From NCBI GenBank assembly GCA_964246705.1, contig CAXTRQ010000003.1, forward strand, positions 20,772-84,771: a stretch of DNA of 64,000 nucleotides, in the 5' to 3' direction. The stretch comes from DASZCR01 sp964246705 (lineage in GTDB: Bacteria; Acidobacteriota; Blastocatellia; Pyrinomonadales; Pyrinomonadaceae). The notes under the pieces are model-generated. The model did not search any database. It worked only from the letters and a program-made list of their open reading frames with translations, and was not told where the DNA came from. This document shows, piece after piece, positions 25,270 to 34,021 of this stretch. The position numbers were made by a program, and so were the translations under genes. Each line of letters begins with the position of its first letter. The stretch's first letter is position 1.

Positions 25270-28125
25270 GTGACCGATGAGACCAACAAAGTAATCCGGC
25301 ATAAGACAGTGCCAGAGGACTTACGGGCTTCCGAAATCCGCTACCGGCGGCTTTTCGAGTCCGCGCGAGACGGCATCCTGATTCTTGATGCCGCCAGCCG
25401 CAAGATCACCGACGCGAACCCATTTATGGTGGAGTTGCTGGATTACGCGCATGATGAATTTCTGGGGAAGGAACTCTGGGAGATCGGTCTGTTCAAGGAT
25501 AAGGATGAAAGCCTGACTGCGTTTCGAGAGTTGCAGGCGACAGGCTATATCCGTTACGAAGATTTGCCACTTCAGACTAAAGCGGGAAAGCAATGGAATG
25601 TGGAGTTCATCAGTAACGTCTATCGGGAAGATGGACATCAAGTCATTCAATGCAACGTCCGCGACATCACCGAGCGCAAGAGTATCGAAGGGAGGCTGAG
25701 ACAGAGCGAGCAGTGGCTACGGACAATCTTCGAGGCATCGCACGAAGGAATTCTCGTTGAGGATAACGAAAGAATCCACTACGTTAATAAATCATATTTA
25801 CAACTGTTCGGCTACGACGACCCTGAAGAGTTAATCGGTCAGCACATCTCGGTTGTCATCTCACCCGAAGACGCGGAGCGCTTACTGGAGTTCGGCAGGA
25901 GTCGCTTGCGCGGCGAACAACCGCCTTCGGAATACGAGTTCAAAGGCAAGCGAAAGGACGGAAGCACGGTTGATGTCGAAGCATCCGTCTCGGCCTCAAA
26001 CGTCGCAGATAGTAATTACATTACAACGATGATCCGCGACATCACCGAGCGCAAGCGTGCGGAAGCGGCGCTGCGCGATGCGCAGGAGCGTTTGGTGCAG
26101 GCGATGGACGCGGCGAAAATGTTTTCGTGGGAAGTGAATCCGGAGACACGGGAATTTTCCTTTTCCTCGAACGTCGAACTCACGATGGGCTTTACTTTGC
26201 CCAAGGAAATTATCGACAACCCGATGGGAAATCACCTTCACCCCGAAGATGTCGAGCAAGCCGTCAAGAAAACTCTGCACGCCATCGAAACCGGGGAGCC
26301 GTACGAAGACACAATGCGGATGGTCAATCCGCACACGGGCGAAATCGTTTGGATGCACTCGCAAGGCGTTGTCGCCAAAAACGCCGAAGGCGATGCGCGT
26401 TTCGTCGGCATCGCGCAAAACATCACCGAGCGCAAGCACACCGAAATATTGCTCGACACGCAAAAACAGGCGTTGGAAATGGTCGTCGGCGGCAGCCCGC
26501 GCGCCGCAGGGTTGTATTATATCGCCGGCATCGTCGAAGATCAATCCGCCGGTTCGTCAATCGCTTCAATTCTGTTGCTTGACGAGCAAGGACGATTGCA
26601 TAACGGTGCGTCGCCGAGTTTGCCGGAAGATTACGTTCAAGCGATTGAAGGCATCAAGGCGGATAAAAGCGTCGGCACTTGCAGCGCGGCAGCGGCCACC
26701 CGCAAAACAATCATCTCGCCCGACATCGCCGCCGACCCGAAATGGCAAGACCTCAAGCAACTCCCTCTCGGACTCGATTTGCAAGCCGCTTGGAGTCTGC
26801 CGATTATGGCGGCGGACAAGCGCGTGCTGGGAACTTTCGGAACTTACTTCCGCGAAAAACGCGAGCCGACAAAGCTTGAACGGCAAACGGTGGAAATTCT
26901 CGCCAGAACCGCCGCGCTCGCAATCGAACGCAAACAAGCGGAAGAAGCTTTGCGTGAATCGGAAACCAGATTCCGCGCGATGTTTGAACAAGCAAACGTC
27001 GGCATCGTGCAGGCGTCTTTCGACGAGTTATTGCTAAAGGTGAACCCCGGCTTCTGCAAAATCGTCGGCTACTCGGAGGAGGAGGCAAGCGGAATGGCAA
27101 TCCGCGACCTCACGTACCCCGATGATTATGAAGAAGAGAAGGCGCTCACACACCAACTGATGACGGGCGAAATCCCCGGCTATTCGATTGAGAAACGCTA
27201 CCTTCGCAAAGACGGCCATCTCGTCTGGGGGCAAATGACCGCAACGCGTGTTAGTCAATCGTCGGGCGAACCCTTTTACATGCTGGCGATTGTCGAAGAC
27301 ATCTCCGAGCGCAAATGGGCGGAAGATGAATTGGTGAAGTTGAACGAACAACTCGAACAGCGAGTCGCCGAGCGCACCGTCGAATTGATGGGGATGAACG
27401 ACAGCCTGCAAGCGGAAATCGTCGAACGACGAAGGGCAGAATGGGAGCGCGCTTCGATCTTGCGTCGCCTCGTCATGACGCAAGAGGAGGAGCGCCGCCG
27501 GGTCGCCCGCGACCTGCACGACCAGTTCGGGCAGCAATTGACCGTGCTGATATTGAAATTAGGGATGCTCAAAGAAGACTGCGGCGAGCAGAAAAGATTG
27601 TCCGAGCAGGTTGAAAATTTGGAAGAGGTCGCCAGCCAACTCGACGCAGACCTTGAGTTCCTCGTCTGGGAACTCCGCCCCACCGTCCTCGACGATCTCG
27701 GCTTGCAAGACGCGCTCACCAACTTCGCGCAGAATTGGTCGAAGCATTTTGGCATCCCCGTTGAAGTGCTGACGCGCGGCGTGGGGAAAGAGCCTTCAAC
27801 GTCGGAGATCGACACCATGCTCTACCGCGTCGCGCAGGAAGCCTTGAACAACGTCGCCAAGCACGCACGGGCCGCGAGCGTCACCATCCTCCTCGAAGAC
27901 CGCGCGGACGCCGTCTCACTCATTATCGAAGATGACGGCGTTGGCTTTGACGCCGAGAAAACGTCCGACGCGAACAACAAAAGATTGGGACTGGTCGGGA
28001 TGCGTGAGCGTGCCGCGCTCGTGGGTGGCACCGCCGAGGTCGAATCTCACCCGGACGAAGGCACAAGGGTTATTGTCCGTATTCCCAAACCGCCCGTGGC
28101 GCACAAAGGAGAGGTGCATGAATAA
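25270..28125 (+). CDS. Multi-PAS/GAF sensor histidine kinase, NarL-partner type (HisKA_3)
   Basis: A 951-residue soluble kinase without membrane segments. Domains in order: PAS (~20-140), PAS (~145-262), PAS (~268-390), GAF (~395-560, with the GTC...TRKTIISPDIAADPKW signature), PAS (~563-690), a coiled coil with repeated EQRVAERTVELM-type heptads, HisKA_3 with the phospho-histidine in RRRVARDLHDQFGQQL (~743), and an HATPase ending at ~945 (EDDGVGFD, GLVGMRERAALVGG). Each PAS ends with the DITERK hinge. The GTG start follows the TAA of the preceding remnant directly. It overlaps the next gene by eight bases (ATGAATAA), which indicates translational coupling to the NarL-type regulator at 28118, almost certainly its partner. 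The stimulus is unknown. Confidence 0.94.
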   Translation: MTDETNKVIRHKTVPEDLRASEIRYRRLFESARDGILILDAASRKITDANPFMVELLDYAHDEFLGKELWEIGLFKDKDESLTAFRELQATGYIRYEDLPLQTKAGKQWNVEFISNVYREDGHQVIQCNVRDITERKSIEGRLRQSEQWLRTIFEASHEGILVEDNERIHYVNKSYLQLFGYDDPEELIGQHISVVISPEDAERLLEFGRSRLRGEQPPSEYEFKGKRKDGSTVDVEASVSASNVADSNYITTMIRDITERKRAEAALRDAQERLVQAMDAAKMFSWEVNPETREFSFSSNVELTMGFTLPKEIIDNPMGNHLHPEDVEQAVKKTLHAIETGEPYEDTMRMVNPHTGEIVWMHSQGVVAKNAEGDARFVGIAQNITERKHTEILLDTQKQALEMVVGGSPRAAGLYYIAGIVEDQSAGSSIASILLLDEQGRLHNGASPSLPEDYVQAIEGIKADKSVGTCSAAAATRKTIISPDIAADPKWQDLKQLPLGLDLQAAWSLPIMAADKRVLGTFGTYFREKREPTKLERQTVEILARTAALAIERKQAEEALRESETRFRAMFEQANVGIVQASFDELLLKVNPGFCKIVGYSEEEASGMAIRDLTYPDDYEEEKALTHQLMTGEIPGYSIEKRYLRKDGHLVWGQMTATRVSQSSGEPFYMLAIVEDISERKWAEDELVKLNEQLEQRVAERTVELMGMNDSLQAEIVERRRAEWERASILRRLVMTQEEERRRVARDLHDQFGQQLTVLILKLGMLKEDCGEQKRLSEQVENLEEVASQLDADLEFLVWELRPTVLDDLGLQDALTNFAQNWSKHFGIPVEVLTRGVGKEPSTSEIDTMLYRVAQEALNNVAKHARAASVTILLEDRADAVSLIIEDDGVGFDAEKTSDANNKRLGLVGMRERAALVGGTAEVESHPDEGTRVIVRIPKPPVAHKGEVHE

Positions 28126-28771
28126 GCTGCGCGTCCTCCTCGCCGAGGATCACGAAATGATGCGCGAGGGCTTAAAGCTGCTCGTCAACCGCCAGACCGA
28201 CATGGAAACAATCGGCGAAGCCGACAACGGGCGCGCAGCCGTCGCGCGGGCGCAAGAGTTGAAGCCGGATGTGGTCGTGATGGACATTTCAATGCCGGAG
28301 ATGAACGGGCTGAAGGCGACGGAGCGACTGAAAATGCTGTGCCCCGAGATCAAGGTTTTGACTTTAACGCGCCACGCCGACGACGCATACCTACGCAAAC
28401 TCTTAAAGGCCGGGGCGTCGGGCTACCTGCTTAAAAAAAGCGCATCCGGCGAGTTGGTGCGCGCCATCCGCACGGTCGCCGCGGGGGGCACTTATCTCGA
28501 TCCGGCGATCACCGGGCGGGTCGTCTCAGACGCCCTCGGAAGACGCGCCGCCCGCGGCGCTCCCCCTGACAAGGACTTGAGCGGGCGCGAAGAGGAAGTC
28601 TTACGCCTCACCGCATGGGGCTACGCGAACAAGGAGATCGCCACCCGTCTCGACATCAGCGTGAGAACCATCGAAGTATATAAGACGCGCGCGATGGAAA
28701 AGATGGGCATGAAAAACCGCATTGACATCGTGCGCTACGCGCTCCTTCAAGGCTGGCTTCAGGACAATTGA
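28118..28771 (+). CDS. NarL/FixJ-family response regulator, partner of the upstream kinase
   Basis: A 217-residue regulator. The receiver has the acidic pair in LLAEDHEMMREGL, the phospho-acceptor Asp in VVVMDISMPEMNG (~54) and the conserved Lys in GYLLKKSASGEL (~104). A LuxR helix-turn-helix (~145-210) includes LSGREEEVLRLTAWGYANKE and ISVRTIEVYKTRAMEKMG. The ATG at 28118 has AAGGAG eight bases upstream and overlaps the kinase stop by eight bases, the classic coupling of a HisKA_3 kinase with its NarL-type regulator. The frame is open further upstream but that part is the kinase gene read in another frame. Phosphorylation by the kinase at 25270 is expected. Confidence 0.95.
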   Translation: MNKLRVLLAEDHEMMREGLKLLVNRQTDMETIGEADNGRAAVARAQELKPDVVVMDISMPEMNGLKATERLKMLCPEIKVLTLTRHADDAYLRKLLKAGASGYLLKKSASGELVRAIRTVAAGGTYLDPAITGRVVSDALGRRAARGAPPDKDLSGREEEVLRLTAWGYANKEIATRLDISVRTIEVYKTRAMEKMGMKNRIDIVRYALLQGWLQDN

Positions 28772-29110
28772 ACAAATTTGTCATTCCTTCCCCTTACGCC
28801 GTAAGGGATAACCCTTACAATCTCACCGTTTTCTCACAACATCCAAAAAGCCCCTCGGTGTGAGATAAAACCTATATCCGGTAAAAGGTTCGGCGTGGCT
28901 CCTCGCAAGAGGGAACGTCGCCTCTGAGCTTTGTTCCGTATTTGACGGGACAATAGAAAGAATACAGGGAAGAAACAGGGGAAAGGATGAAGGCGGGCGT
29001 TTGCATTAACCTCGCCTTTCATTCTTCTTCAAATACGGCATCTATTCCCCAATGCGCAAGCGGGGGGTGACGCGCGCCTAATCCGTTTTCTTGCCGCACG
29101 GTCTCCCTCT
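28772..29110. other. Intergenic region with alternative hairpins
   Basis: A 339-base stretch without a supported gene. It holds the overlapping hairpins at 28791-28818 right after the regulator gene. Nothing else is recognised. Confidence 0.6.
28791..28818. terminator. Mutually exclusive hairpins after the NarL-type regulator
   Basis: Three heptamers alternate: cccttac (28791-28797), gtaaggg (28801-28807), cccttac (28812-28818). The middle one can pair with either neighbour, giving two exclusive 7-base-pair hairpins with 3- or 4-base loops. It begins 20 bases after the regulator stop. No T-run follows, so intrinsic termination is uncertain. Confidence 0.5.
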
Positions 29111-29566
29111 ATGATGAAGGCTCTATACAGTAATGATGCCATCTCACCCGGCGCACACACCGCGCATCCGTCACCCGCGCCCGCGCCTTCACTCGTCCTT
29201 ATCGTTGAAGACCATGAAGACACGCGCTTCATGCTCAGAACCGTGCTTGAGATGCGCGGTAGCATCAACGTTGTAGAAGCAGAAAACGGGGAGATGGCAA
29301 CCACTCTGGCGGAGAGCCTGCATCCCGACCTGATTTTGATGGACGGCACTCTTCCGTTGCTCGATGGCTTTGCGGCGACGCGCCGCATTCGCGAACTCGC
29401 ATCCGGGCGTGACGTGCCGATTGTCTTCCTCTCCGGTCACGCGCAGCCTGCCTCTGAAGCTAAGGCGTTTGCCGCCGGATGCACCGATTACCTCGTCAAA
29501 CCGTTTGCCTTAGGCGAACTGAAACGCGTGCTGGAACGACACCTTTCGCAGAGGACATCAGATTAG
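29111..29566 (+). CDS. Single-domain response regulator (receiver only)
   Basis: A 151-residue protein made of a ~28-residue Pro/Ala-rich leader and one receiver domain: acidic residues in LIVEDHEDTRFML, phospho-acceptor Asp in LILMDGTLPLLDG (~77), Thr/Ser in VFLSGH (~106) and Lys in DYLVKPFALGEL (~128). There is no output domain, so it probably works as a phosphate carrier or acts through protein contact, as CheY- and DivK-like proteins do. The ribosome site before the ATG at 29111 is weak; an ATG at 29114 is equivalent. It sits between a kinase-regulator pair and an ECF sigma gene, either of which could be functionally linked. Confidence 0.9.
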   Translation: MMKALYSNDAISPGAHTAHPSPAPAPSLVLIVEDHEDTRFMLRTVLEMRGSINVVEAENGEMATTLAESLHPDLILMDGTLPLLDGFAATRRIRELASGRDVPIVFLSGHAQPASEAKAFAAGCTDYLVKPFALGELKRVLERHLSQRTSD

Positions 29567-29636
29567 TTAATCCGATATGAAGAGTAGAGGTCTCGACCTC
29601 CGATTGAAGGACATTTCATGAGAACAAGGAATGCCG

Positions 29637-30230
29637 ATGACATCTCCACAAAGGTCTATTGAGCATCGCCCGCACGGTCGGAACAGCGCGGCTATCGTCA
29701 AGCGCATCGCCAGCGGAGATGAGTCCGCTTTCGCCGCGCTCTACGATACGACGTGTGGGCTGATCTACGGGCTGTTGTTGCGGATTCTCGGTAATTCTGC
29801 GACGGCTGAACAAGTTTTGGTGGCGGTCTATCAAGAGGTGTGGGAGCAAGCCGCCATTTACGACGACGAGCGCGAGAAGCCAATGACATGGTTGGTCACG
29901 ATAGCCTACCGCCGCGCTATCGCTCGGCTCAGAGCAGACGGGTACGGCCAACCTCGTCAGGCGTCGCTTGAACTAGCCAGTCGCACCCTAATGACCAAGT
30001 CAAAAACAGACGAGATGCTTTCAGAGGAGCAGAAATTCGTTGAATCCGCTTTGGCTGAGCTTTCGCCAGCGCAGCAGCAGATAATTGAACTAGCTTACTT
30101 CTCCGGTCTGTGTCAGAACGAGATTGCCGCACTCCTGAGTTTATCGCTCCAGTCGGTGCAGATGAGGATGCGAGCCGCGATGAGGAAACTGCACGATGCG
30201 TTAGAGTCCCATCAACCTCATCTGGCGTAA
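29637..30230 (+). CDS. SigK-like ECF RNA polymerase sigma factor (orphan)
   Basis: A 197-residue sigma-70-family protein. Region 2 (~20-95) includes FAALYDTTCGLIYGLLLRIL and the -10 recognition part REKPMTWLVTIAYRRAIARL; region 4 (~135-190) has LAELSPAQQQIIELAYFSGL and a helix-turn-helix (NEIAALLSLSLQSVQMRMRA). It resembles the ECF group of SigK, like the protein at 33199-33795, with which it shares the RPxTWxVTIxxxRAIxRLR pattern. I start at the ATG at 29637, six bases after AAGGA, not at the ATG at 29631, which the ribosome site touches. No anti-sigma gene lies next to it, so it is probably controlled by transcription or by a remote partner. The helix in region 4 lacks the usual GTVKTR turn (here LQSVQMRMR). 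Confidence 0.88.
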   Translation: MTSPQRSIEHRPHGRNSAAIVKRIASGDESAFAALYDTTCGLIYGLLLRILGNSATAEQVLVAVYQEVWEQAAIYDDEREKPMTWLVTIAYRRAIARLRADGYGQPRQASLELASRTLMTKSKTDEMLSEEQKFVESALAELSPAQQQIIELAYFSGLCQNEIAALLSLSLQSVQMRMRAAMRKLHDALESHQPHLA

Positions 30231-30399
30231 AACTTCTTCATCATACTGTTAATGAATACGGCTTTTGCACGTTCAGCAATAACTGAAAACAGGAGAAGAC
30301 AAGTGCAAGACATCGCTTTCTTTCTTCCATCTCAGGGAGAAGCAATTCGCCTTGTCCTTCAATAAACTTCGACTGTCAGGATTCCCGGAGGGCTGTCAC

Positions 30400-31102
30400 A
30401 TGAAAAATAGATTCAATGTTGCTAAGCTGCTGGTCATTGGCGTCTGTCTCTTTTTCGTGGGCTTTGCCTTTCAAGGTTTGAGCACCGCGCAGAACAGACA
30501 GGCGTCTGATGGGCCAGCGAATCAAGGCACTCGTGCTCCGCGTCAGGACGGAGACGCGACCGCCGGGCGCGCTGTTTTTCGCTTCGAGACTTTCGGTAAT
30601 GAAGGCTTCTGGACGGACGCCGCTCGCGTGCCGCAAGGCATCGTGGCCGCTAAAGTGACTCCGCTCAAGGCGCTGCAACTGGGGTTGAGCGTGGACGTTG
30701 ATGCACTCGACCCGGCCACACAGCAGGCCGTCGCGAAGGAGTTGCAGTCCGACCCGACGGGGATGAAGTCAAAACTCTTCAACGACCCGAAAACGACGCT
30801 TAGGCTGCTCAACGCCAACGCCGTCATCGGTCTGGTCGTCAAAGATAGTAACGGCGACGGGAATCGGCGACAAGATGGTCGTGGTCAACGCCAGTATTCG
30901 TGGAGATATTCGCGGCAACGCGCTGCCGCTCTTGCTCGATCTCGCGCGCAAGCCGGTGTTCCTGCACGACAACACGGTTAAGAGTCTCGACAGTCTATCT
31001 GATCCGGCTCGCGGAGCCATGTCCCCGCACGCCTTCTACCTCTCCGATACGTGCGCGCGTGCCGACATGATCGCATTTCTGCGTAGCCTTGACACTCGCT
31101 GA
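30400..31102 (+). pseudogene. Frameshifted, internally shortened cytochrome-family exported protein without heme motif
   Basis: The start at 30400 has GGAGGG eight bases upstream and encodes a signal peptide (LLVIGVCLFFVGFAFQGLST). The frame runs through FRFETFGNEGFWTDA and NANAVIGLVVKDSNGDG to ~30860. The continuation MVVVNASIRGDIRGN...LRSLDTR is in another frame; dropping one A at 30862-30863 would restore one frame reading DGIGDKMVVVN. In the related exported acidobacterial proteins I know, the stretch after NGDG contains a CxxCH heme site; here there is none anywhere, and the whole is only ~234 codons. So a heme-bearing centre has probably been deleted in addition to the frameshift. A sequencing error could explain the frameshift alone but not the missing heme. 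Confidence 0.7.
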
Positions 31103-31110
31103 AGAGGGTC

Positions 31111-31181
31111 CACCACGGAGAACATAGTGGAAAGATATAATCACTTATCTTTCCACTGTATTTTCTGTGTTCTCTGTAGTG
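31111..31181. terminator. Strong nested palindrome after the cytochrome remnant
   Basis: A perfect 12-base stem (31126-31137 with 31146-31157, 8-base loop) is nested in outer arms 31111-31124 and 31168-31181 that match at 12 of 14 positions. It starts eight bases after the stop at 31102. Its outer arm resembles the cacagag-type repeat at 24526. Terminator or REP function is inferred. Confidence 0.6.
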
Positions 31182-31325
31182 AATTATCATATTGATGTCG
31201 AGTTTTAACTGGCGAAAAGGCCATGAAGCCAAGAACATTCGAGGCGGTAATAGTGAAAGGCGGAAGGATTCGCGATAGACTTGGTGTTACGGTGTTTTTA
31301 AGGAACTAACGGTGAGGAGAGATTG

Positions 31326-31991
31326 ATGCGTATCTCGAAATACATTCACTCGTGTCTGCTGGTCGAAAAAGGGATGGACAAAATTCTGTTTGATCCGGGC
31401 AAGTTCTCTTTCGTGGAGGGATTAGTCAAGCCTGAACAATTTGAGAATCTATCGGCGATCATCTTCACGCACCAACATCCTGACCATTTGGACGACGACG
31501 CGCTCAGACAAATTGTGGATAACAATCCTTCCGCCCTCATTCTCACCAACGCGGAAATCCAAGCTCGCCTCGCGCAGAAAGGAATTGCCGCCGAAGTATT
31601 TGAATCGGGAACGCGCTCTCTCGGTAGCTTCGCCTTGGCCGCTCTTGACGCGCCGCACGCGCCGATTCTCGGCTCTGCCACCCCGCAGAATACAGCCTAC
31701 GTAATTGACGACCGTCTCCTTCATCCGGGCGACTCGTTTGCCGCCAGTCTGGACGCGAGGAAGAACACGGCGGTACTCGCGCTGCCGCTGATGGCTCCGT
31801 GGACGACCGAGTTGGAAGTCGCGGAGTTCGCGCGCCGGATTCGACCGCAGCACGTTATCCCGATTCACGACGGCTACGCTAAAGACTTCTTCCTCCGGCA
31901 GCGTTACGAGAACTTCCAAAAGCATTTCTCACAACAGGGCGTTCACTTTCAATGGATGAACAAGCCCGGAGATTTCTTCGAGATCGAATGA
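31326..31991 (+). CDS. MBL-fold metal-dependent hydrolase (UlaG/YtnP-like small type)
   Basis: A 221-residue cytoplasmic protein. It has the metallo-beta-lactamase metal motif as HQHPDHLD (HxHxDH, ~52-57), a later metal-binding Asp region GDSFAAS (~137) and a C-terminal His in IPIHDGYAKDFF (~182). No signal peptide. The ATG at 31326, with GGAG upstream, is preferred over a TTG three bases earlier. Small stand-alone proteins of this group include UlaG-like lactonases and RNase-Z-unrelated hydrolases; the substrate cannot be read from the sequence. It is flanked by a pseudogene and the sigma/anti-sigma pair, with no operon partner. Family call is firm, function open. Confidence 0.88.
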   Translation: MRISKYIHSCLLVEKGMDKILFDPGKFSFVEGLVKPEQFENLSAIIFTHQHPDHLDDDALRQIVDNNPSALILTNAEIQARLAQKGIAAEVFESGTRSLGSFALAALDAPHAPILGSATPQNTAYVIDDRLLHPGDSFAASLDARKNTAVLALPLMAPWTTELEVAEFARRIRPQHVIPIHDGYAKDFFLRQRYENFQKHFSQQGVHFQWMNKPGDFFEIE

Positions 31992-32104
31992 TGAGAGCGT
32001 CACGATCTATTACGTCTCTGATGTAGCTTCCGCCATGAGCGTGATTCAAATTCCAAGCCAATTACGAATGAAGAAGGCGTTCGGATTGCGCGGGTGTGGA
32101 AGAT

Positions 32105-33133
32105 TTACGATGGAATGCTAAGCAGATATTTAGCGCCGGTCGGCTTGTTCGCGCCGGTGGATTTTTCAAGAGTGACGACAAAGGTTGAAGCGTTGCCCGC
32201 CGCGTCGGGAATCTGCCCGCGCATCATGGCGCGGCCTTCCGGGCCGGTGATAAAGACGCCGCCGGGGATGAAATGACCCTTGACCTGAAACCAGAGTTGA
32301 TAGGCTTTTCCTGCGGGTGGAGCGGGCATGCCGGATACGTTGAGAGTCATAACTCCCGTGCGATTGTTGTAGGCCAGATGAGCACGCGCTTGCGGCGCGT
32401 TGTCGGTTCCCGCAAGTTCGACAACGCGCGCGTCGCTTTCGGGAGCAACAGGCGTTTCAATAATGGGTGGAACATTAGCCGGCGGCGCGTTTGCTTCACG
32501 CCGGTCGGTCGCTTCGTCTTGTGTTCTGTTGTTGTGATTCGGAAGACGACCTGTCTCATCCTGTGGCGTGGTATGACGGTTCGAGAGACGCGTAAGCTCA
32601 GCCTGCAATTCATCTCTACTCTGCGCGATACGGGTTAATTCCGCCTGCATCTCTTCACTACGCCTTGAGAGGCTCGTCAACTCTGCTTGCATCGCACGGT
32701 TACGATTCCAGAGCATGACGATCATGATAAGCAGTACGGCAATCACAACTGATGCCGCCAGTGCGCCCCATCTGAGTATAGATGACCGAGCACGGGAAGA
32801 CTGCGCGCCGCGATTAATCTGCGACAGCAATGCTACAGGCAATGCCTTGTCTGCTCCGCCGGTATTTGCAGATTCCTCTTCGCGTGCGACATCTGCTTGT
32901 ATCCCTTGCGGTCTTGACGCAGCAATTTCAAGGATGCGCTGGCGTATCCCTGCGGGTGGGATTGCAGGGGGTGTCAGGTAAATAAGCGCGGCGGCAGCAT
33001 CAAGCAATTCACTTAACTCTGCGCGGCACTCGGGGCACGATGCCAGATGCTCATGAAGAGCGCGCGACTCCGTCTCGTCAAGCGCGCCCAGCGCTTCGAG
33101 TTCGAGATTCTGCTTGTACTCTTCGTGATTCAT
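32105..33133 (-). CDS. RskA-like membrane anti-sigma factor with zinc-binding N-terminus
   Basis: A 342-residue single-pass membrane protein. The cytoplasmic N-terminus has a ZAS-type zinc motif HEHLASCPEC (HxxxCxxC, ~29-36). A transmembrane helix follows at ~122-143 (ILRWGALAASVVIAVLLIMI), then a coiled coil with three near-repeats of QAELTxLSxR, a Pro-rich linker and a C-terminal anti-sigma-K (RskA) domain (~235-342: GKAYQLWFQVKGHFIPGGVF). It should bind and silence the sigma factor encoded 65 bases upstream at 33199-33795 and release it on an envelope signal. Regulated proteolysis is typical of this family but not shown here. The extracytoplasmic domain is what would sense the signal. Confidence 0.92.
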   Translation of the reverse strand: MNHEEYKQNLELEALGALDETESRALHEHLASCPECRAELSELLDAAAALIYLTPPAIPPAGIRQRILEIAASRPQGIQADVAREEESANTGGADKALPVALLSQINRGAQSSRARSSILRWGALAASVVIAVLLIMIVMLWNRNRAMQAELTSLSRRSEEMQAELTRIAQSRDELQAELTRLSNRHTTPQDETGRLPNHNNRTQDEATDRREANAPPANVPPIIETPVAPESDARVVELAGTDNAPQARAHLAYNNRTGVMTLNVSGMPAPPAGKAYQLWFQVKGHFIPGGVFITGPEGRAMMRGQIPDAAGNASTFVVTLEKSTGANKPTGAKYLLSIPS

Positions 33134-33198
33134 TTGAAAAACTTGGATTCCCGACGCCTTCTTGCTAATCCGAGCAGACAGTAAGTTGTCCGCTCCAC

Positions 33199-33795
33199 TT
33201 AATCTCTTCTCCCGCCTCTCCCTAATTTGTTCTGCAAGATTTCACGTAACATTCTCAAGCCCTTACGCGTGCGCGTCTTCACTGTGCCGAGCGGCGCTTC
33301 TATTTGCTCGGCGATCTCCGATTGCGAAAGTCCTTCAAAATATGCGAGCAGGATCGCGCGCCGCGACTCCTCTGGAATCTCGTCGAGCGCGCCGCGCACC
33401 ATTTCACACTGCTCCGCACTGATCGCATCATGAGTCGCATCATGAATCTCCGAAGGAGATTCATGGGCTACTCTCTCCATCAGGCGAGTCCGGGCGTTGA
33501 TTGAGCGAAGACGGTCAATGGCCCGGCTATGCGTAATCGTTACCACCCACGTAAAGGGGCGTCCGCGCGTTTCATCGTAGTTAGAAGCTCGTTCCCAAAC
33601 TTGCAAGAAGACCTCTTGCAATACATCTTCCGCCTCAGAACTGTCATGTAATATACGGAGCAGGAACCCGAAAAGGGTTGAATAGTAGCGGTCATAAAAA
33701 GAGGCCAATGCTTGCGCATCGCCGCGCGCCATGGCGTGGACGAGTTCCAGATCAGACGCTTGCGGTTGCTCCCGGTCGGGACCGGATACGCTCAT
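33199..33795 (-). CDS. SigK-like ECF sigma factor, cognate of the downstream anti-sigma
   Basis: A 198-residue sigma-70-family protein. Region 2 (~25-95) includes LASFYDRYYSTLFGFLLRIL, the EDVLQEVFLQVWERA core helix and RPFTWVVTITHSRAIDRLRS; region 4 (~135-190) includes LDEIPEESRRAILLAYFEGL and the helix-turn-helix QSEIAEQIEAPLGTVKTRTRKG. It lies 65 bases before the RskA-like anti-sigma gene, same strand, the standard sigma/anti-sigma layout. Autoregulation is likely; I could not mark the promoter. The start ATG at 33795 has only a weak ribosome site. The protein at 29637-30230 is a paralogue. Confidence 0.94.
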   Translation of the reverse strand: MSVSGPDREQPQASDLELVHAMARGDAQALASFYDRYYSTLFGFLLRILHDSSEAEDVLQEVFLQVWERASNYDETRGRPFTWVVTITHSRAIDRLRSINARTRLMERVAHESPSEIHDATHDAISAEQCEMVRGALDEIPEESRRAILLAYFEGLSQSEIAEQIEAPLGTVKTRTRKGLRMLREILQNKLGRGGRRD

Positions 33796-34021
33796 TATTG
33801 AAAGAAGCGGAATTTCTTAAGCTTTATATAGATGACGAATAGTATAACCGATGAAGATATAAAGCGGCAGTACATTACGGAGATGAACGCTTAATTATGT
33901 CTCTTAAAAATGACAGTTTTGCGAAATCAGAATGCGATAACTTCATGGTTGTAATTCAAGCAGCTTAATAACCCGTTGAAAAGATTTCTCAGGCGTCATA
34001 GTTGAACGAACCAGCATTGTG

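Noticed and set aside
31326..31991. Beta-lactamase resistance gene
   Set aside because: The fold is MBL but there is no signal peptide and no class B active-site pattern; small hydrolases of this kind are widespread and not resistance genes.
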